Shown one piece after another: positions 9,713 to 18,050 of a stretch of DNA of 64,000 nucleotides. Location of the stretch: positions 397,626-461,625 of the forward strand of contig NZ_RKQK01000003.1 of the NCBI RefSeq assembly GCF_003814915.1, given 5' to 3'. Each line of letters opens with the position of its first letter. Positions within the stretch are counted from its first letter, which is position 1. Source of the stretch: Pacificibacter maritimus (GTDB taxonomy: Bacteria; Pseudomonadota; Alphaproteobacteria; Rhodobacterales; Rhodobacteraceae). Under the pieces are notes generated by a model, which worked only from the letters and a program-made list of their open reading frames with translations, had not been told where the DNA came from and searched no databases. A program made the translations under genes and the position numbers.

Positions 9713-10131
9713 TTGAAACTCCCAGATTTTCATTTTTTTGTTGTTCGCACAGCCAAATTGAACAGGTAATTAAAAATAATCAACATCTTTTTGCTTTCAC
9801 ACATCTCAGCTACGCAAAATCTGGTATTTTTCGTTAAATTCTTCACTCTTGGCTTCTTTTAGCATCACACGCTGAAAACCAGAGTCTAAAAAATTGTCAG
9901 CTGACAAATCGCCACAATCGGTAAAAGGCGCGCAAACCGACCTGATTCCATCACTTAAACGCACAATATCCGCTTAAAATTACCGCAGATGCCCCAAAAA
10001 AGGCCACAACCACTGCGCCCGAGTCGCGACAATCGTCACCTCAAGTTATGATCAAAATAATAAACAATATTGTTGTTATAATAGACAAGCCACGCTAGCC
10101 TGAGTGCAAATCGAACAGCAAAGGCTTCACC
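9713..10131. other. Divergent promoter region between TRAP 1 and gabT
   Basis: About 420 AT-rich bases that hold the promoters of two divergent operons. No reading frame is convincing. The only clear structures are near gabT: a 12-base palindrome and a perfect TATAAT box, listed separately. Confidence 0.6.
10063..10082 (+). promoter_or_regulatory. gabT promoter: palindrome plus -10 box
   Basis: AACAATATTGTT at 10063-10074 is a perfect 12-base palindrome, and TATAAT at 10077-10082 is a consensus -10 hexamer about 50 bp before gabT. No good -35 hexamer stands 16-18 bp upstream; the palindrome occupies the spacer instead, which fits a regulated promoter. The cognate regulator is unknown; the XRE-cupin protein upstream is one candidate. 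Confidence 0.5.
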
Positions 10132-11421
10132 ATGAACAATGCACAAATCTCTGCCCGCAAAGACAACGCCATCGCCAAAGGCATTGGAATGCAAACACAA
10201 ATCTACGCTGACAAAGCGTTGAACTCCGAAGTTTGGGATGTCGAAGGCAACCGCTACATCGACTTTGCCGCGGGAATCGCCGTGGTCAACACGGGGCATT
10301 GCCATCCAGCCATTATCAAAGCCGTACAAGATCAAGCAGCGCGGTTCACCCACACCTGCCATCAAGTTTTGCCCTATGAAAACTATGTGCATCTTGCTGA
10401 ACGCCTAAATGAACTCACACCTGGCGACTTTGAGAAAAAGACAGCCTTTGTCACAACGGGCGCCGAAGCAGTAGAAAACGCCGTTAAAATCGCGCGCGCG
10501 CACACAGGCCGCTCCGCCGTGATCGCATTTGGCGGTGGCTTTCACGGCCGCACGTTTATGGGCATGGCGCTTACAGGTAAAGTCGTTCCCTATAAGCAAG
10601 GCTTTGGCGCAATGATGCCAGACGTGTACCATGTGCCATTTCCAATCGAGTTGCACGGCACATCAACACAAGATTCACTGGATGCGCTGAACAAGTTGTT
10701 CAAAGCTGACCTTGATCCTAGTCGTGTCGCTGCAATGATCTTTGAACCCGTGCAGGGCGAAGGCGGCTTCTACCCCGCCCCTGCTGACTTCGTTCGTGAA
10801 GTCCGCGCATTGTGCGATGAACATGGGATCGTGATGATTGCTGACGAAATTCAAACTGGATTTGCCCGCACAGGAACTGTCTTTGCAATGAATGGCTATG
10901 ACGTTGCCCCAGACCTGACCACGATGGCCAAAGGTTTGGCAGGCGGACTGCCTTTGGCTGCCGTTTGCGGCAAAGCGTCGATCATGGATGCAGCCCAACC
11001 GGGCGGTCTTGGCGGCACCTACGGTGGAAACCCATTGGGCATCGCAGCCTCTCATGCAGTTTTAGATGTCATCAAAGACGAAGACCTGTGCGCGCGCGCA
11101 ACTGAGCTGGGGTCACGTTTAAAACAGCGCCTCGAATCCATTCGCGCCCGCACACCAGAGATCGCTGATGTACGTGGGCCTGGCTTTATGGTCGCAGCAG
11201 AGTTCAATACAGCCGACGGATCAGCACCAAACCCCGAAATGACAGCGGCAGTCCGCGCAGAAGCCCTGTCACGGGGACTTATCTTATTGACCTGTGGCGT
11301 CTACGGTAACGTCGTTCGCTTCCTTGCGCCTTTGACCATTCCCGACGACATCATGGCAGAGGCACTTGATATTCTTGAAGCTTCAATTGACGCAGTGAAA
11401 GGAAAGCAAAATGCCAGCTAA
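10132..11421 (+). CDS. gabT: 4-aminobutyrate aminotransferase
   Basis: PLP enzyme that moves the amino group of GABA to 2-oxoglutarate, giving succinate semialdehyde and glutamate. The 429-residue class III aminotransferase shows VTTGAEAVENAVKIARAHTG (cofactor phosphate region), the aspartate motif IADEIQTGFARTG and the Schiff-base lysine K267 in TMAKGLAGGLPLAAV. Length and motifs match GabT closely. The next gene, succinate-semialdehyde dehydrogenase, overlaps it by 11 bp, which strongly supports the assignment. The enzyme may also accept 5-aminovalerate, as many GabT do. Confidence 0.93.
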   Translation: MNNAQISARKDNAIAKGIGMQTQIYADKALNSEVWDVEGNRYIDFAAGIAVVNTGHCHPAIIKAVQDQAARFTHTCHQVLPYENYVHLAERLNELTPGDFEKKTAFVTTGAEAVENAVKIARAHTGRSAVIAFGGGFHGRTFMGMALTGKVVPYKQGFGAMMPDVYHVPFPIELHGTSTQDSLDALNKLFKADLDPSRVAAMIFEPVQGEGGFYPAPADFVREVRALCDEHGIVMIADEIQTGFARTGTVFAMNGYDVAPDLTTMAKGLAGGLPLAAVCGKASIMDAAQPGGLGGTYGGNPLGIAASHAVLDVIKDEDLCARATELGSRLKQRLESIRARTPEIADVRGPGFMVAAEFNTADGSAPNPEMTAAVRAEALSRGLILLTCGVYGNVVRFLAPLTIPDDIMAEALDILEASIDAVKGKQNAS

Positions 11422-12883
11422 AGCGAAGATCCTATCCCTGAATGATCCCAGCCTTTTAGAAACACGCGCCTATGTCGATGGCGCTTGGGTTACCGCCTCA
11501 AAGACCTTTGACGTGCGCAACCCTTCCACGGGCGATGTGATTGCACAGGTGAGTGATTTAACAGCCGCCGACACAGCCAAGGCGATTGATGCGGCTTATG
11601 CAGCAAAAGCGGATTGGGCAGCGCAGACAGGCAAAGAACGCTCAGCTATCTTGCGCAAGTGGTTTGATTTGATTGTCGAAAATGCTGACGATTTGGCCAC
11701 GATTTTGACCAGTGAAATGGGCAAACCATGGGCCGAGGCGCGCGGTGAAATCATGTATGGCGCAGGCTACATCGAATGGTTCGCAGAAGAAGCAAAACGC
11801 ATTTACGGCGATACCATTCCAGGCCACCAGCGCGACAAACGCATTGTTGTGCTCAAGCAACCTGTTGGTGTTGTAGGCTCGATCACGCCTTGGAATTTTC
11901 CAAACGCGATGATTGCACGCAAGGTCGCCCCAGCTTTGGCTGTGGGCTGTACTTTCGTGGCACGTCCAGCAGAACTGACGCCGCTTTCAGCGCTGGCCAT
12001 GGCGGTATTGGCGGAACGTGCGGGCATTCCCGCTGGCGTGTTCAATGTTATCCCATCAACAGATAGTGCAGGCGTGGGGCAAGAACTTTGCGCCAATGAA
12101 AAAGTCGCCAAGATCACCTTCACAGGTTCGACACGTGTTGGCAAAATCTTGATGAAACAGTGTTCCGACACGATCAAAAAGATGTCTTTGGAGCTAGGCG
12201 GCAATGCTCCGTTTATTGTATTCGATGATGCAGATATAGATGCGGCTGTCGAAGGCGCTATGATCGCTAAATTCCGCAACAATGGCCAAACCTGCGTCTG
12301 CGCCAACCGTATTTACGTGCAGTCTGGCGTATACGATACCTTTGCTGAAAAACTGAAAGCCAAAACCGCAAGTCTGGCGATTGGCGATGGGTTTGCAGAT
12401 GGCATCACCACAGGCCCGCTGATCAACACAGCGGCCAAAGAAAAAGTCGAAGATCACATTCAAGATGCGGTGTCCAAGGGCGCGAATGTCATCTTGGGTG
12501 GCAAGCCATCCAACCTTGGCGGAACGTTCTTTGAACCCACCGTCTTGACGGGCGTGACCCCCGACATGAAAGTGTCTGTCGAAGAAACTTTTGGCCCTGT
12601 CGCACCCTTGTTTAAATTCGAAGATGAAGCCGATGTGATCAACATGGCCAATGACAGCGAATTTGGCTTAGCCGCCTATTTCTACAGCCGCGACTTGGCC
12701 CGTGTTTGGCGTGTATCTGAAGCATTGGAAACAGGTATGGTCGGCGTGAATACAGGGTTGATTTCCACAGAAGTCGCCCCATTCGGTGGCATCAAGCAAT
12801 CAGGCTTGGGCCGCGAAGGATCAAAATACGGGACCGAAGATTTCTTAGAAATTAAATACGTGTGCATGGGTGAAATCGCCTAG
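11411..12883 (+). CDS. gabD: NAD(P)-dependent succinate-semialdehyde dehydrogenase
   Basis: Aldehyde dehydrogenase that oxidises succinate semialdehyde to succinate, completing GABA degradation into the citric acid cycle. In the 490-residue protein the catalytic glutamate is E261 (SLELGGNAPFIVF) and the nucleophile C295 lies in NNGQTCVCANRIY, both typical of GabD. The coenzyme-binding FTGSTRVGK motif is present. It overlaps gabT by 11 bp in another frame, so translation is coupled. A GC-rich hairpin follows the stop codon. Confidence 0.93.
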   Translation: MPAKAKILSLNDPSLLETRAYVDGAWVTASKTFDVRNPSTGDVIAQVSDLTAADTAKAIDAAYAAKADWAAQTGKERSAILRKWFDLIVENADDLATILTSEMGKPWAEARGEIMYGAGYIEWFAEEAKRIYGDTIPGHQRDKRIVVLKQPVGVVGSITPWNFPNAMIARKVAPALAVGCTFVARPAELTPLSALAMAVLAERAGIPAGVFNVIPSTDSAGVGQELCANEKVAKITFTGSTRVGKILMKQCSDTIKKMSLELGGNAPFIVFDDADIDAAVEGAMIAKFRNNGQTCVCANRIYVQSGVYDTFAEKLKAKTASLAIGDGFADGITTGPLINTAAKEKVEDHIQDAVSKGANVILGGKPSNLGGTFFEPTVLTGVTPDMKVSVEETFGPVAPLFKFEDEADVINMANDSEFGLAAYFYSRDLARVWRVSEALETGMVGVNTGLISTEVAPFGGIKQSGLGREGSKYGTEDFLEIKYVCMGEIA

Positions 12884-12888
12884 CAAGC

Positions 12889-12915
12889 GGCGCGGCCTAC
12901 CACCATGGCCGCGCC
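12889..12915 (+). terminator. Hairpin after gabD
   Basis: GGCGCGGCC and GGCCGCGCC form a perfect 9-bp stem with a 9-base loop, six bases after the gabD stop codon. A pyrimidine-rich CTCTCACTCT follows instead of a pure T-run. It is placed exactly where an operon terminator is expected. Confidence 0.55.
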
Positions 12916-13116
12916 CTCTCACTCTGCCGATCCGAATGACTGGCGGTGCATAGCTGTAAGATACCAACGCCCCAAACAAAAAGCATACGCATAAGGTCAC
13001 GCTCATGGTTCTATGTCGAACCAATGCCGTGCAACGGGCCTCATTGAAAAAGCGCACTCTATAATTGTGTGAACATACCAGTGCTTTTTGATAGTCTTGG
13101 AAAAGGCGTCAACTGC

Positions 13117-13290
13117 GCATTCAGGATGCACCTTAAACTCGCAGCACTTGCCTGTGCACCTGCCCCCAATCAGCATCCACCCGAAGATGGCGGAGACACC
13201 CGCGATAAGGTCGGTGATCTGATTTCGCAACTTCAACAGACCGATCACATGCTGGAGGCAAAGGACGCCCTGCGTGGGCTGGTGGATATC
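13117..13290 (+). pseudogene. Possible C-terminal remnant of a serine recombinase
   Basis: In the plus frame the segment reads LAALACAPAPNQHPPEDGG, then TRDKVGDL and, further on, EAKDALRGLVDI. This resembles the C-terminal region of recombinase-family (large serine recombinase) proteins, which commonly end in a proline-rich HP segment, YRRKVxxL and EAxxxLRGLVD. No catalytic domain is present, and the frame runs on into a tRNA-like sequence. I rate it as a decayed fragment recognised by pattern only; a profile search would settle it. Confidence 0.35.
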
Positions 13291-13310
13291 ACTGTAGGGA
13301 TTGAACCTAC
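13283..13310 (-). pseudogene. tRNA 3'-end-like fragment (T-arm, acceptor strand, CCA)
   Basis: On the minus strand GTAGG-TTCAATC-CCTAC is a perfect 5-bp T-stem with a TTCRANY consensus T-loop. It is followed by seven acceptor bases AGTGATA, one discriminator base and CCA. The complementary 5' acceptor strand (TATCACT) and a proper D-arm are not found within 100 bases upstream, so this is not a working tRNA. Reading the opposite strand gives the GIEPTTPS peptide typical of antisense tRNA sequence. It may be one half of an integration (att) site. Confidence 0.45.
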
Positions 13311-13449
13311 GACCCCGAGTACATGTTTAAATGCATGGGGCATTGCCTTGGCACTGTTCAGTTATCAAGGGGATCCTTTTCACAAACCATAGAGCCGCGC
13401 GCAACACCAATGACGCGCCACGCTCAATAACCAAAACGGCATTGCATTC

Positions 13450-13866
13450 CTATGCAAGCTCGGGATGCAAATACCGCTCCAAACCTGCGCGACAGTCATC
13501 TGGCCATGGATGCGACTTATGATCTTTGGTTGATGTCATCACAATGAGCTGCTCGATTGTCCAAATGATCTCCCCATCCACCGTCACAACGGTATAAAGG
13601 TCCAAAGATGACTTCCCAATGCGACGGACATGAACGGCGAAATCTAAAGTATCGCCATAAACGGCCGGCTTTTTGAATTCGATGTTCATTTTCACGCTGG
13701 GCAGGCCGAGGTGACGTTCAAACATAAGCTCTTTCCAAGTCACGCCAAAGGACGCGAACATGGCCTCGTTCACATCAACAAGGTAGGATAAATACGCGGG
13801 ATGGTAGGCGATTCCTGTGAGGTCACAATCGCCAAAACGCATAGGCTTGGAAATGTTGAACGGCAT
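13450..13866 (-). CDS. Acyl-CoA thioesterase, 4-hydroxybenzoyl-CoA thioesterase family
   Basis: Single hotdog-domain protein of 138 residues, predicted to hydrolyse an aryl- or acyl-CoA. The signature FGDCDLTGIAYHPAYLSYL (about residues 11-29) includes the aspartate that is catalytic in 4-hydroxybenzoyl-CoA thioesterase. It diverges from the large flavoprotein gene 307 bp away and resembles the thioesterase at 17196, so the module has two related enzymes of this type on both sides. It could release a free aromatic acid from a CoA intermediate or recycle CoA from dead-end products. Confidence 0.82.
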   Translation of the reverse strand: MPFNISKPMRFGDCDLTGIAYHPAYLSYLVDVNEAMFASFGVTWKELMFERHLGLPSVKMNIEFKKPAVYGDTLDFAVHVRRIGKSSLDLYTVVTVDGEIIWTIEQLIVMTSTKDHKSHPWPDDCRAGLERYLHPELA

Positions 13867-13918
13867 CTGATGTCCTTTAAACTTGAGGGGCGCGGGCCAG
13901 ATCGACCCTTCTTTATAA

Positions 13919-13947
13919 TTTATGTTTAAAATTTATTTAGTTGTCAA
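13919..13947 (-). promoter_or_regulatory. Sigma-70-like promoter for the thioesterase gene
   Basis: On the minus strand TTGACA (13947-13942) is separated by exactly 17 bases from CATAAA (13924-13919). Transcription would begin near 13912, about 45 bases before the thioesterase start codon. The -35 is consensus; the -10 is an acceptable variant. Confidence 0.5.
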
Positions 13948-14070
13948 ATAGCTTATAATCTCTTGGTTCAAGCATATAGAAAACTGTGCGTAAAATGCTT
14001 ACTTTTGACCCAAAAAATTCGGATAATACGCAGGGATACACGGAAAGCCGCGCAGCCTTGGGAAATCTCA

Positions 14071-14111
14071 TTGACATGCAAGGCGGTAGAATTTAACTTT
14101 AAGATTAAAGT
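14071..14111 (+). promoter_or_regulatory. Promoter and inverted-repeat operator of the flavoprotein operon
   Basis: TTGACA at 14071-14076 is followed 17 bases later by TAACTT (14094-14099), a weak -10. The inverted repeat ACTTTA-AGAT-TAAAGT (14096-14111) overlaps the -10 and start site, the classic place for a repressor. The MarR gene at the end of this module is the obvious candidate regulator, but its own upstream repeat has a different sequence. Confidence 0.45.
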
Positions 14112-14173
14112 AAATTGACTTTGAGACAGCCTGCCCAAGCCAGACAGGCGCGACATCTATAAAGGACTTAGCC

Positions 14174-16459
14174 ATGAAGACAGCGATTCTCGGCGGCGGG
14201 CCAGCGGGCCTATACTTTGCGATTTCTATGATGTTGCGTGACACCACCCACGACATCACGGTCTTCGAGCGCAACAAACCAGATGACACATTCGGTTGGG
14301 GCGTGGTGCTGTCTGATGAAACGATGTCAAATTTCGAAGACAACGATCCAGTTTCTGAAAAAATGATCCGCGACAGTTTTGCCTATTGGGACGATGTCAA
14401 AACCGTGCGGGGCGACGAGGAAATGGTATCCAGCGGTCACGGGTTTTGCGGCATTGGACGCAAAAAACTGCTGCTGTTGCTGCAAGAACGCGCGCGCGAG
14501 CTCGGCGTTAAGCTGGAATTTGAAACCAACATTTCAGCCGAAAACATTCATCAGCTAAAGGATCAATACGATGTTGTCGTCGCAGCAGACGGGCTAAATT
14601 CCGCTACGCGCACAACATTCGAAGACAAGTTTCAGCCGCAGATCGATATGCGTCGCAATCACTTTGTGTGGCTCGGCACCCACCAAAAATTCGACGACGC
14701 CTTTACGTTTATTTTTGAAGACACAGAGCACGGTTGGATTTGGGCGCACGCCTATCAATTCGACGACGACACAGCGACCTTTATCGTTGAATGTGGGCCT
14801 GAGACCTACAAGGCCTTTGGCTTTGACACCCTGTCGCAGCAAGGCAGCATTGCCTTATGCGAAAAGATTTTTGCCAAACATCTGGGCGGCCACTCATTGA
14901 TGACCAACGCCAATCACATCCGCGGCTCAGCTTGGATCAAATTCCCGCGTGTGACCTGCGAAAACTGGTACTTCGACAATGTCGTGCTGCTTGGCGACGC
15001 GTCAGCGACAGCGCATTTTTCCATCGGATCGGGGTCCAAGCTTGGCATGGAAAGCGCCATCATGCTGGCCGAAGAGTTGAACGCGAACAAGACGCTGCCA
15101 GATGCGCTGAAAACCTATCAAGACGAGCGCAAACTCCAAGTGTTGCGCGTGACATCCGCAGCACGCAATTCGACAGAGTGGTTCGAAGATGTCGAACGTT
15201 ACCTTACCCTCGACATGATGCAGCTCACCTACGGGATGCTGACGCGATCCCAGCGGATCAGCCACGAAAACTTGCGGATGCGCGACCCTAAATGGCTGGC
15301 GTCCGCAGAAGAATGGTTCCAAAAACAAGCAGGCAGCACTTCCAAACGCAGTCCGATGTTTGCCCCGTTTAAACTGGGCGATATGGAGCTTGAAAACCGT
15401 GTCGTCGTCTCTCCAATGGCGCAATATAAGGCGACAGACGGCATGCCGAACGACTGGCATTTTGTGCACTACGCAGAACGCGCCAAAGGTGGTGCCGCGC
15501 TGGTGTTTACTGAGATGCTTTGTGTCAGCATGCAAGGGCGCATCACACCAGGCTGCCCATGCCTGACCCCTGAACAGGTGCCCGCTTGGAGGCGCCTGAC
15601 AGATTTCGCGCATAACGAAACCAAAGCGAAAATCTGTGCGCAGATCGGTCATGCTGGCCGCAAAGGATCGACCCGCTTGGCGTGGGATGGCATCGACAAG
15701 CCCCTGCCCGAGGGCGAAAACTGGGATCTTTTGTCTGCCTCGGCACTGCCATTGATGGAGGGCAATGTTGTGCCCAAAGAAATGGATCGCGCCGATATGG
15801 ATTTGGTCACAGAGCAGTTTGTTGCATCAGTCAAAGCCGCTGATGCTGCGGGCTTTGATATGATCGAAATGCACGCGGCCCACGGGTATCTGTTGGCCTC
15901 CTTTATCTCGCCCGTGACGAACAAACGCAGCGATGAGTATGGCGGCAGCTTAGAAAACCGCATGCGCTATCCGCTTGAAGTCTTTCATGCGATGCGCGCC
16001 GCTTGGCCTGCTGAAAAACCGATGACGGTGCGTATTTCTGCCCATGACTGGATTGAAGAAGGCGGCATCACGCCACAAGACGCCGTTGCCATCGCGCAGA
16101 TGTTTAAGGACGCAGGCGTCACCGCAATGAACGTGTCATCTGGCCAAACAGACAAGGCCGAAAAGCCAATTTACGGTCGGATGTTCCAAGTGCCATTCTC
16201 AGATCGCGTGCGCAATGAAGTGGGCATTCCAACCTTGGTTGCGGGCAATATCTATGAACCGGATCACGTCAATTCCACACTGATGGCTGGTCGTGCAGAT
16301 CTGGTGCTTTTGGCACGCCCGCATTTGGCCGACCCCTATTGGACGCTGCATGCGGCTGTTGAATTGGGCGACACAGAGCAAGAGTGGCCCGCACCATATG
16401 AGGGCGGCAAACGCCAAGCCAACACTTTGGCCGAACGCGCGAAAGCGATGGCAACATGA
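14174..16459 (+). CDS. Two-domain flavoprotein: 2-aminobenzoyl-CoA monooxygenase/reductase or salicylyl-CoA 5-hydroxylase/oxidoreductase
   Basis: Large 761-residue fusion. Residues 1 to about 390 are an FAD aromatic hydroxylase: GGGPAGL at 7-13 binds FAD, and LLGDASA near 272-278 is the second FAD motif. From about residue 395 (FAPFKLGDMELENRVVVSPM) an old-yellow-enzyme domain begins, with IGHAGRKGS, MHAAHGYLLASFISP and the RSDEYGGSLENR signature. This architecture and length match 2-aminobenzoyl-CoA monooxygenase/reductase of aerobic CoA-dependent anthranilate breakdown, which both hydroxylates and reduces the ring; databases often name relatives salicylyl-CoA 5-hydroxylase. It heads an operon with SDR, thioesterase, RidA and a second thioesterase. 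No aryl-CoA ligase is present in the window. The exact aryl-CoA substrate is open. Confidence 0.85.
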   Translation: MKTAILGGGPAGLYFAISMMLRDTTHDITVFERNKPDDTFGWGVVLSDETMSNFEDNDPVSEKMIRDSFAYWDDVKTVRGDEEMVSSGHGFCGIGRKKLLLLLQERARELGVKLEFETNISAENIHQLKDQYDVVVAADGLNSATRTTFEDKFQPQIDMRRNHFVWLGTHQKFDDAFTFIFEDTEHGWIWAHAYQFDDDTATFIVECGPETYKAFGFDTLSQQGSIALCEKIFAKHLGGHSLMTNANHIRGSAWIKFPRVTCENWYFDNVVLLGDASATAHFSIGSGSKLGMESAIMLAEELNANKTLPDALKTYQDERKLQVLRVTSAARNSTEWFEDVERYLTLDMMQLTYGMLTRSQRISHENLRMRDPKWLASAEEWFQKQAGSTSKRSPMFAPFKLGDMELENRVVVSPMAQYKATDGMPNDWHFVHYAERAKGGAALVFTEMLCVSMQGRITPGCPCLTPEQVPAWRRLTDFAHNETKAKICAQIGHAGRKGSTRLAWDGIDKPLPEGENWDLLSASALPLMEGNVVPKEMDRADMDLVTEQFVASVKAADAAGFDMIEMHAAHGYLLASFISPVTNKRSDEYGGSLENRMRYPLEVFHAMRAAWPAEKPMTVRISAHDWIEEGGITPQDAVAIAQMFKDAGVTAMNVSSGQTDKAEKPIYGRMFQVPFSDRVRNEVGIPTLVAGNIYEPDHVNSTLMAGRADLVLLARPHLADPYWTLHAAVELGDTEQEWPAPYEGGKRQANTLAERAKAMAT

Positions 16460-17199
16460 GTCTGCACGGCAAAACCGCTTTTGTGACCGGGGGCGGCTCA
16501 GGCGTGGGCGCGGTGATCGCGGTCATGCTGGCCGAGGCTGGCGCCTCCGTCACGATCTGTGGGCGCAGAATTGCACCTTTGCAAAGCATCGCGGTAAAAC
16601 ATGACAACATCACAGCCGTCGTCTGCGACATCACAGATGAAGCCGCCATATCTCAAGCCATTGCCACGGCGGAACCCGATATCGTCGTCGCCAATGCAGG
16701 TGCCTCTGAAAGCGCGCCGTTTGTACGCACGGAACTGGCAGCGTTTGAGCGCATGATGTCTGTGAATGTCACAGGTACGTTTTTGACGCTGCGCGAAGGT
16801 GCGAAGGCCATGAATGGCAAACCATGGGGGCGGCTGATCGCGATCGCCTCCACTGCTGGCCTCAAAGGTTATCCTTATGTGGCCCCCTACGCGGCTGCCA
16901 AACATGCTGTGGTTGGTATGGTGAAATCTGTCGCTTTGGAGCTGGCGCGCAAAGACATCACAGTCAACGCAATCTGCCCAGGCTTTTTGGATACCGAAAT
17001 GACCGAGCGTTCCATCGCCAATATCGTCGAGAAAACGGGTCGCAGCTATGAAGACGCGCGCGGCAGCTTAGAGGCGACAAACCCCATGCACAAATTGGTG
17101 CCGCCAGAAGACGTGGCCCATGCGGTTTTATGGCTGTGCGCGCAAGGGTCGGATATGATCACAGGTCAGTGCATATCAGTCTCAGGGGGCGAAACGTGA
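16456..17199 (+). CDS. Short-chain dehydrogenase/reductase (3-hydroxyacyl-CoA dehydrogenase-like)
   Basis: NAD(P)-dependent oxidoreductase of 247 residues. The cofactor motif TGGGSGVGA lies at residues 10-18, NAG near 80, and the catalytic pair Y145-K149 in YAAAK with a serine in IASTAG. Its start overlaps the stop of the flavoprotein gene by 4 bp (ATGA), so the two proteins are made together. In 2-aminobenzoyl-CoA type pathways an SDR would oxidise a hydroxyl on the reduced ring or the opened chain; this role is inferred from position. Confidence 0.88.
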   Translation: MSLHGKTAFVTGGGSGVGAVIAVMLAEAGASVTICGRRIAPLQSIAVKHDNITAVVCDITDEAAISQAIATAEPDIVVANAGASESAPFVRTELAAFERMMSVNVTGTFLTLREGAKAMNGKPWGRLIAIASTAGLKGYPYVAPYAAAKHAVVGMVKSVALELARKDITVNAICPGFLDTEMTERSIANIVEKTGRSYEDARGSLEATNPMHKLVPPEDVAHAVLWLCAQGSDMITGQCISVSGGET

Positions 17200-17618
17200 C
17201 GCAGGCCTTTACACTCTCACGGCAAGTGGAATTCAATCATTGCGATCCCGCTGGGATTGTCTTTTACCCAAGATACTTCGAAATGATTTCGTCCACCGTG
17301 GAACGCTTTTTTGCCGACGCCATAGGCCACAGCTGGCAGGATATGCTGGTGAACGACATGGGAACACCGACTGGCAGCATTGATGTGCGCTTTCGGGCGC
17401 CATCGCGTTTGGGGGATTGGATCGACATCACCCTCACCGTCTCACGCATCGGCACGTCTTCGGCTGTTTTGCAGTTTGAATGCACCAGCGCGGGCGAGAC
17501 CCGCTTTACAGGCTCGATCACCATCGTCCACGCCAACACCACCACCGCGAAATCCGCGCCTTGGCCAGATGCTATCCGTCAAAAAATGGCGGCCTATCTA
17601 AGCCCACCTAACACTTAA
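17196..17618 (+). CDS. Acyl-CoA thioesterase, 4-hydroxybenzoyl-CoA thioesterase family
   Basis: Hotdog-fold thioesterase of 140 residues. I chose the GTG at 17196 because GTGA overlaps the SDR stop codon and CAGGGGG stands 6 bases before it; the longer frame from 17130 would run 70 bp into the SDR gene. The motif EFNHCDPAGIVFYPRYFEM holds the catalytic aspartate of the family. It is related to the product of the gene at 13450 but not close to it. It probably hydrolyses a CoA ester formed by the flavoprotein or SDR. Confidence 0.85.
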   Translation: MTQAFTLSRQVEFNHCDPAGIVFYPRYFEMISSTVERFFADAIGHSWQDMLVNDMGTPTGSIDVRFRAPSRLGDWIDITLTVSRIGTSSAVLQFECTSAGETRFTGSITIVHANTTTAKSAPWPDAIRQKMAAYLSPPNT

Positions 17619-17633
17619 TCAGGAAAACGCTTT

Positions 17634-18050
17634 ATGACCTCTCTTTCACCGCACATGTTCTTACAACCTGATGGATGGGCGCCTGCCAAAGGCTATGCCA
17701 ACGGCATGATGGCCGAAGGCAAAATGGTGTTCACTGGTGGACTTGTGGGCTGGAACGCTCAGCAAGAATGGGAACACACCGATATGGTTTCGCAGTTCCG
17801 CCAGACGCTGGAAAACATCGTCGCAGTCCTTGCCCAAGCCGGCGCCAAGCCTGAACACCTTGTGCGGCTGACGTGGTACATTACTGACAAAAAAGAATAT
17901 AACGACAACTTGCGCGGCTTTGGCGCTGCTTACCGTGACGTGATTGGGCGCCACTTCCCAACGATGGCAGTGGTACAGGTTGCAGGCCTTATGGAAGACG
18001 AAGCGCGTGTTGAGATCGAAGCCACTGCTGTGATCCCGCATGACGACTGA
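17634..18050 (+). CDS. RidA family protein (enamine/imine deaminase-like)
   Basis: A 138-residue RidA/YjgF/UK114-fold protein, normally a trimer that hydrolyses reactive enamines or imines to ketones and ammonia. Recognisable features are KMVFTGGLVGWN, the ENIVAVLAQAGAKPEHLVRLTWYITD core and VVQVAGLMEDEARVEIEATAV at the end. The catalytic arginine of RidA usually lies in an IxxARAAxP segment; the corresponding FPTMAVVQV stretch here lacks it, so this belongs to a divergent subgroup. Its place in an operon with a 2-aminobenzoyl-CoA-type enzyme is telling, since that enzyme leaves an enamine-bearing ring whose nitrogen must be removed. Confidence 0.85.
   Translation: MTSLSPHMFLQPDGWAPAKGYANGMMAEGKMVFTGGLVGWNAQQEWEHTDMVSQFRQTLENIVAVLAQAGAKPEHLVRLTWYITDKKEYNDNLRGFGAAYRDVIGRHFPTMAVVQVAGLMEDEARVEIEATAVIPHDD

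Larger units (their letters stand above)
12916..13449. other. Gene-poor scar with mobile-element remnants
   Basis: About 530 bases without an intact gene between gabD and the thioesterase gene. Two fragments can be made out: a stretch resembling the C-terminus of a serine recombinase and a tRNA 3'-end-like element on the opposite strand, listed separately. The rest shows no coding signal that I trust. Confidence 0.5.
13867..14173. other. Divergent promoter region of the CoA-aromatic module
   Basis: About 307 AT-rich bases between divergent genes. It holds a sigma-70-like promoter for the minus-strand thioesterase and, near the plus-strand flavoprotein gene, a TTGACA element at 14071-14076 followed by a perfect inverted repeat; these are listed separately. 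No reading frame is convincing. Confidence 0.6.

Noticed and set aside
13283..13370. Complete functional tRNA gene
   Set aside because: Only the T-arm, acceptor 3' strand and CCA are present; no matching 5' acceptor strand, D-arm or plausible anticodon stem could be folded upstream.
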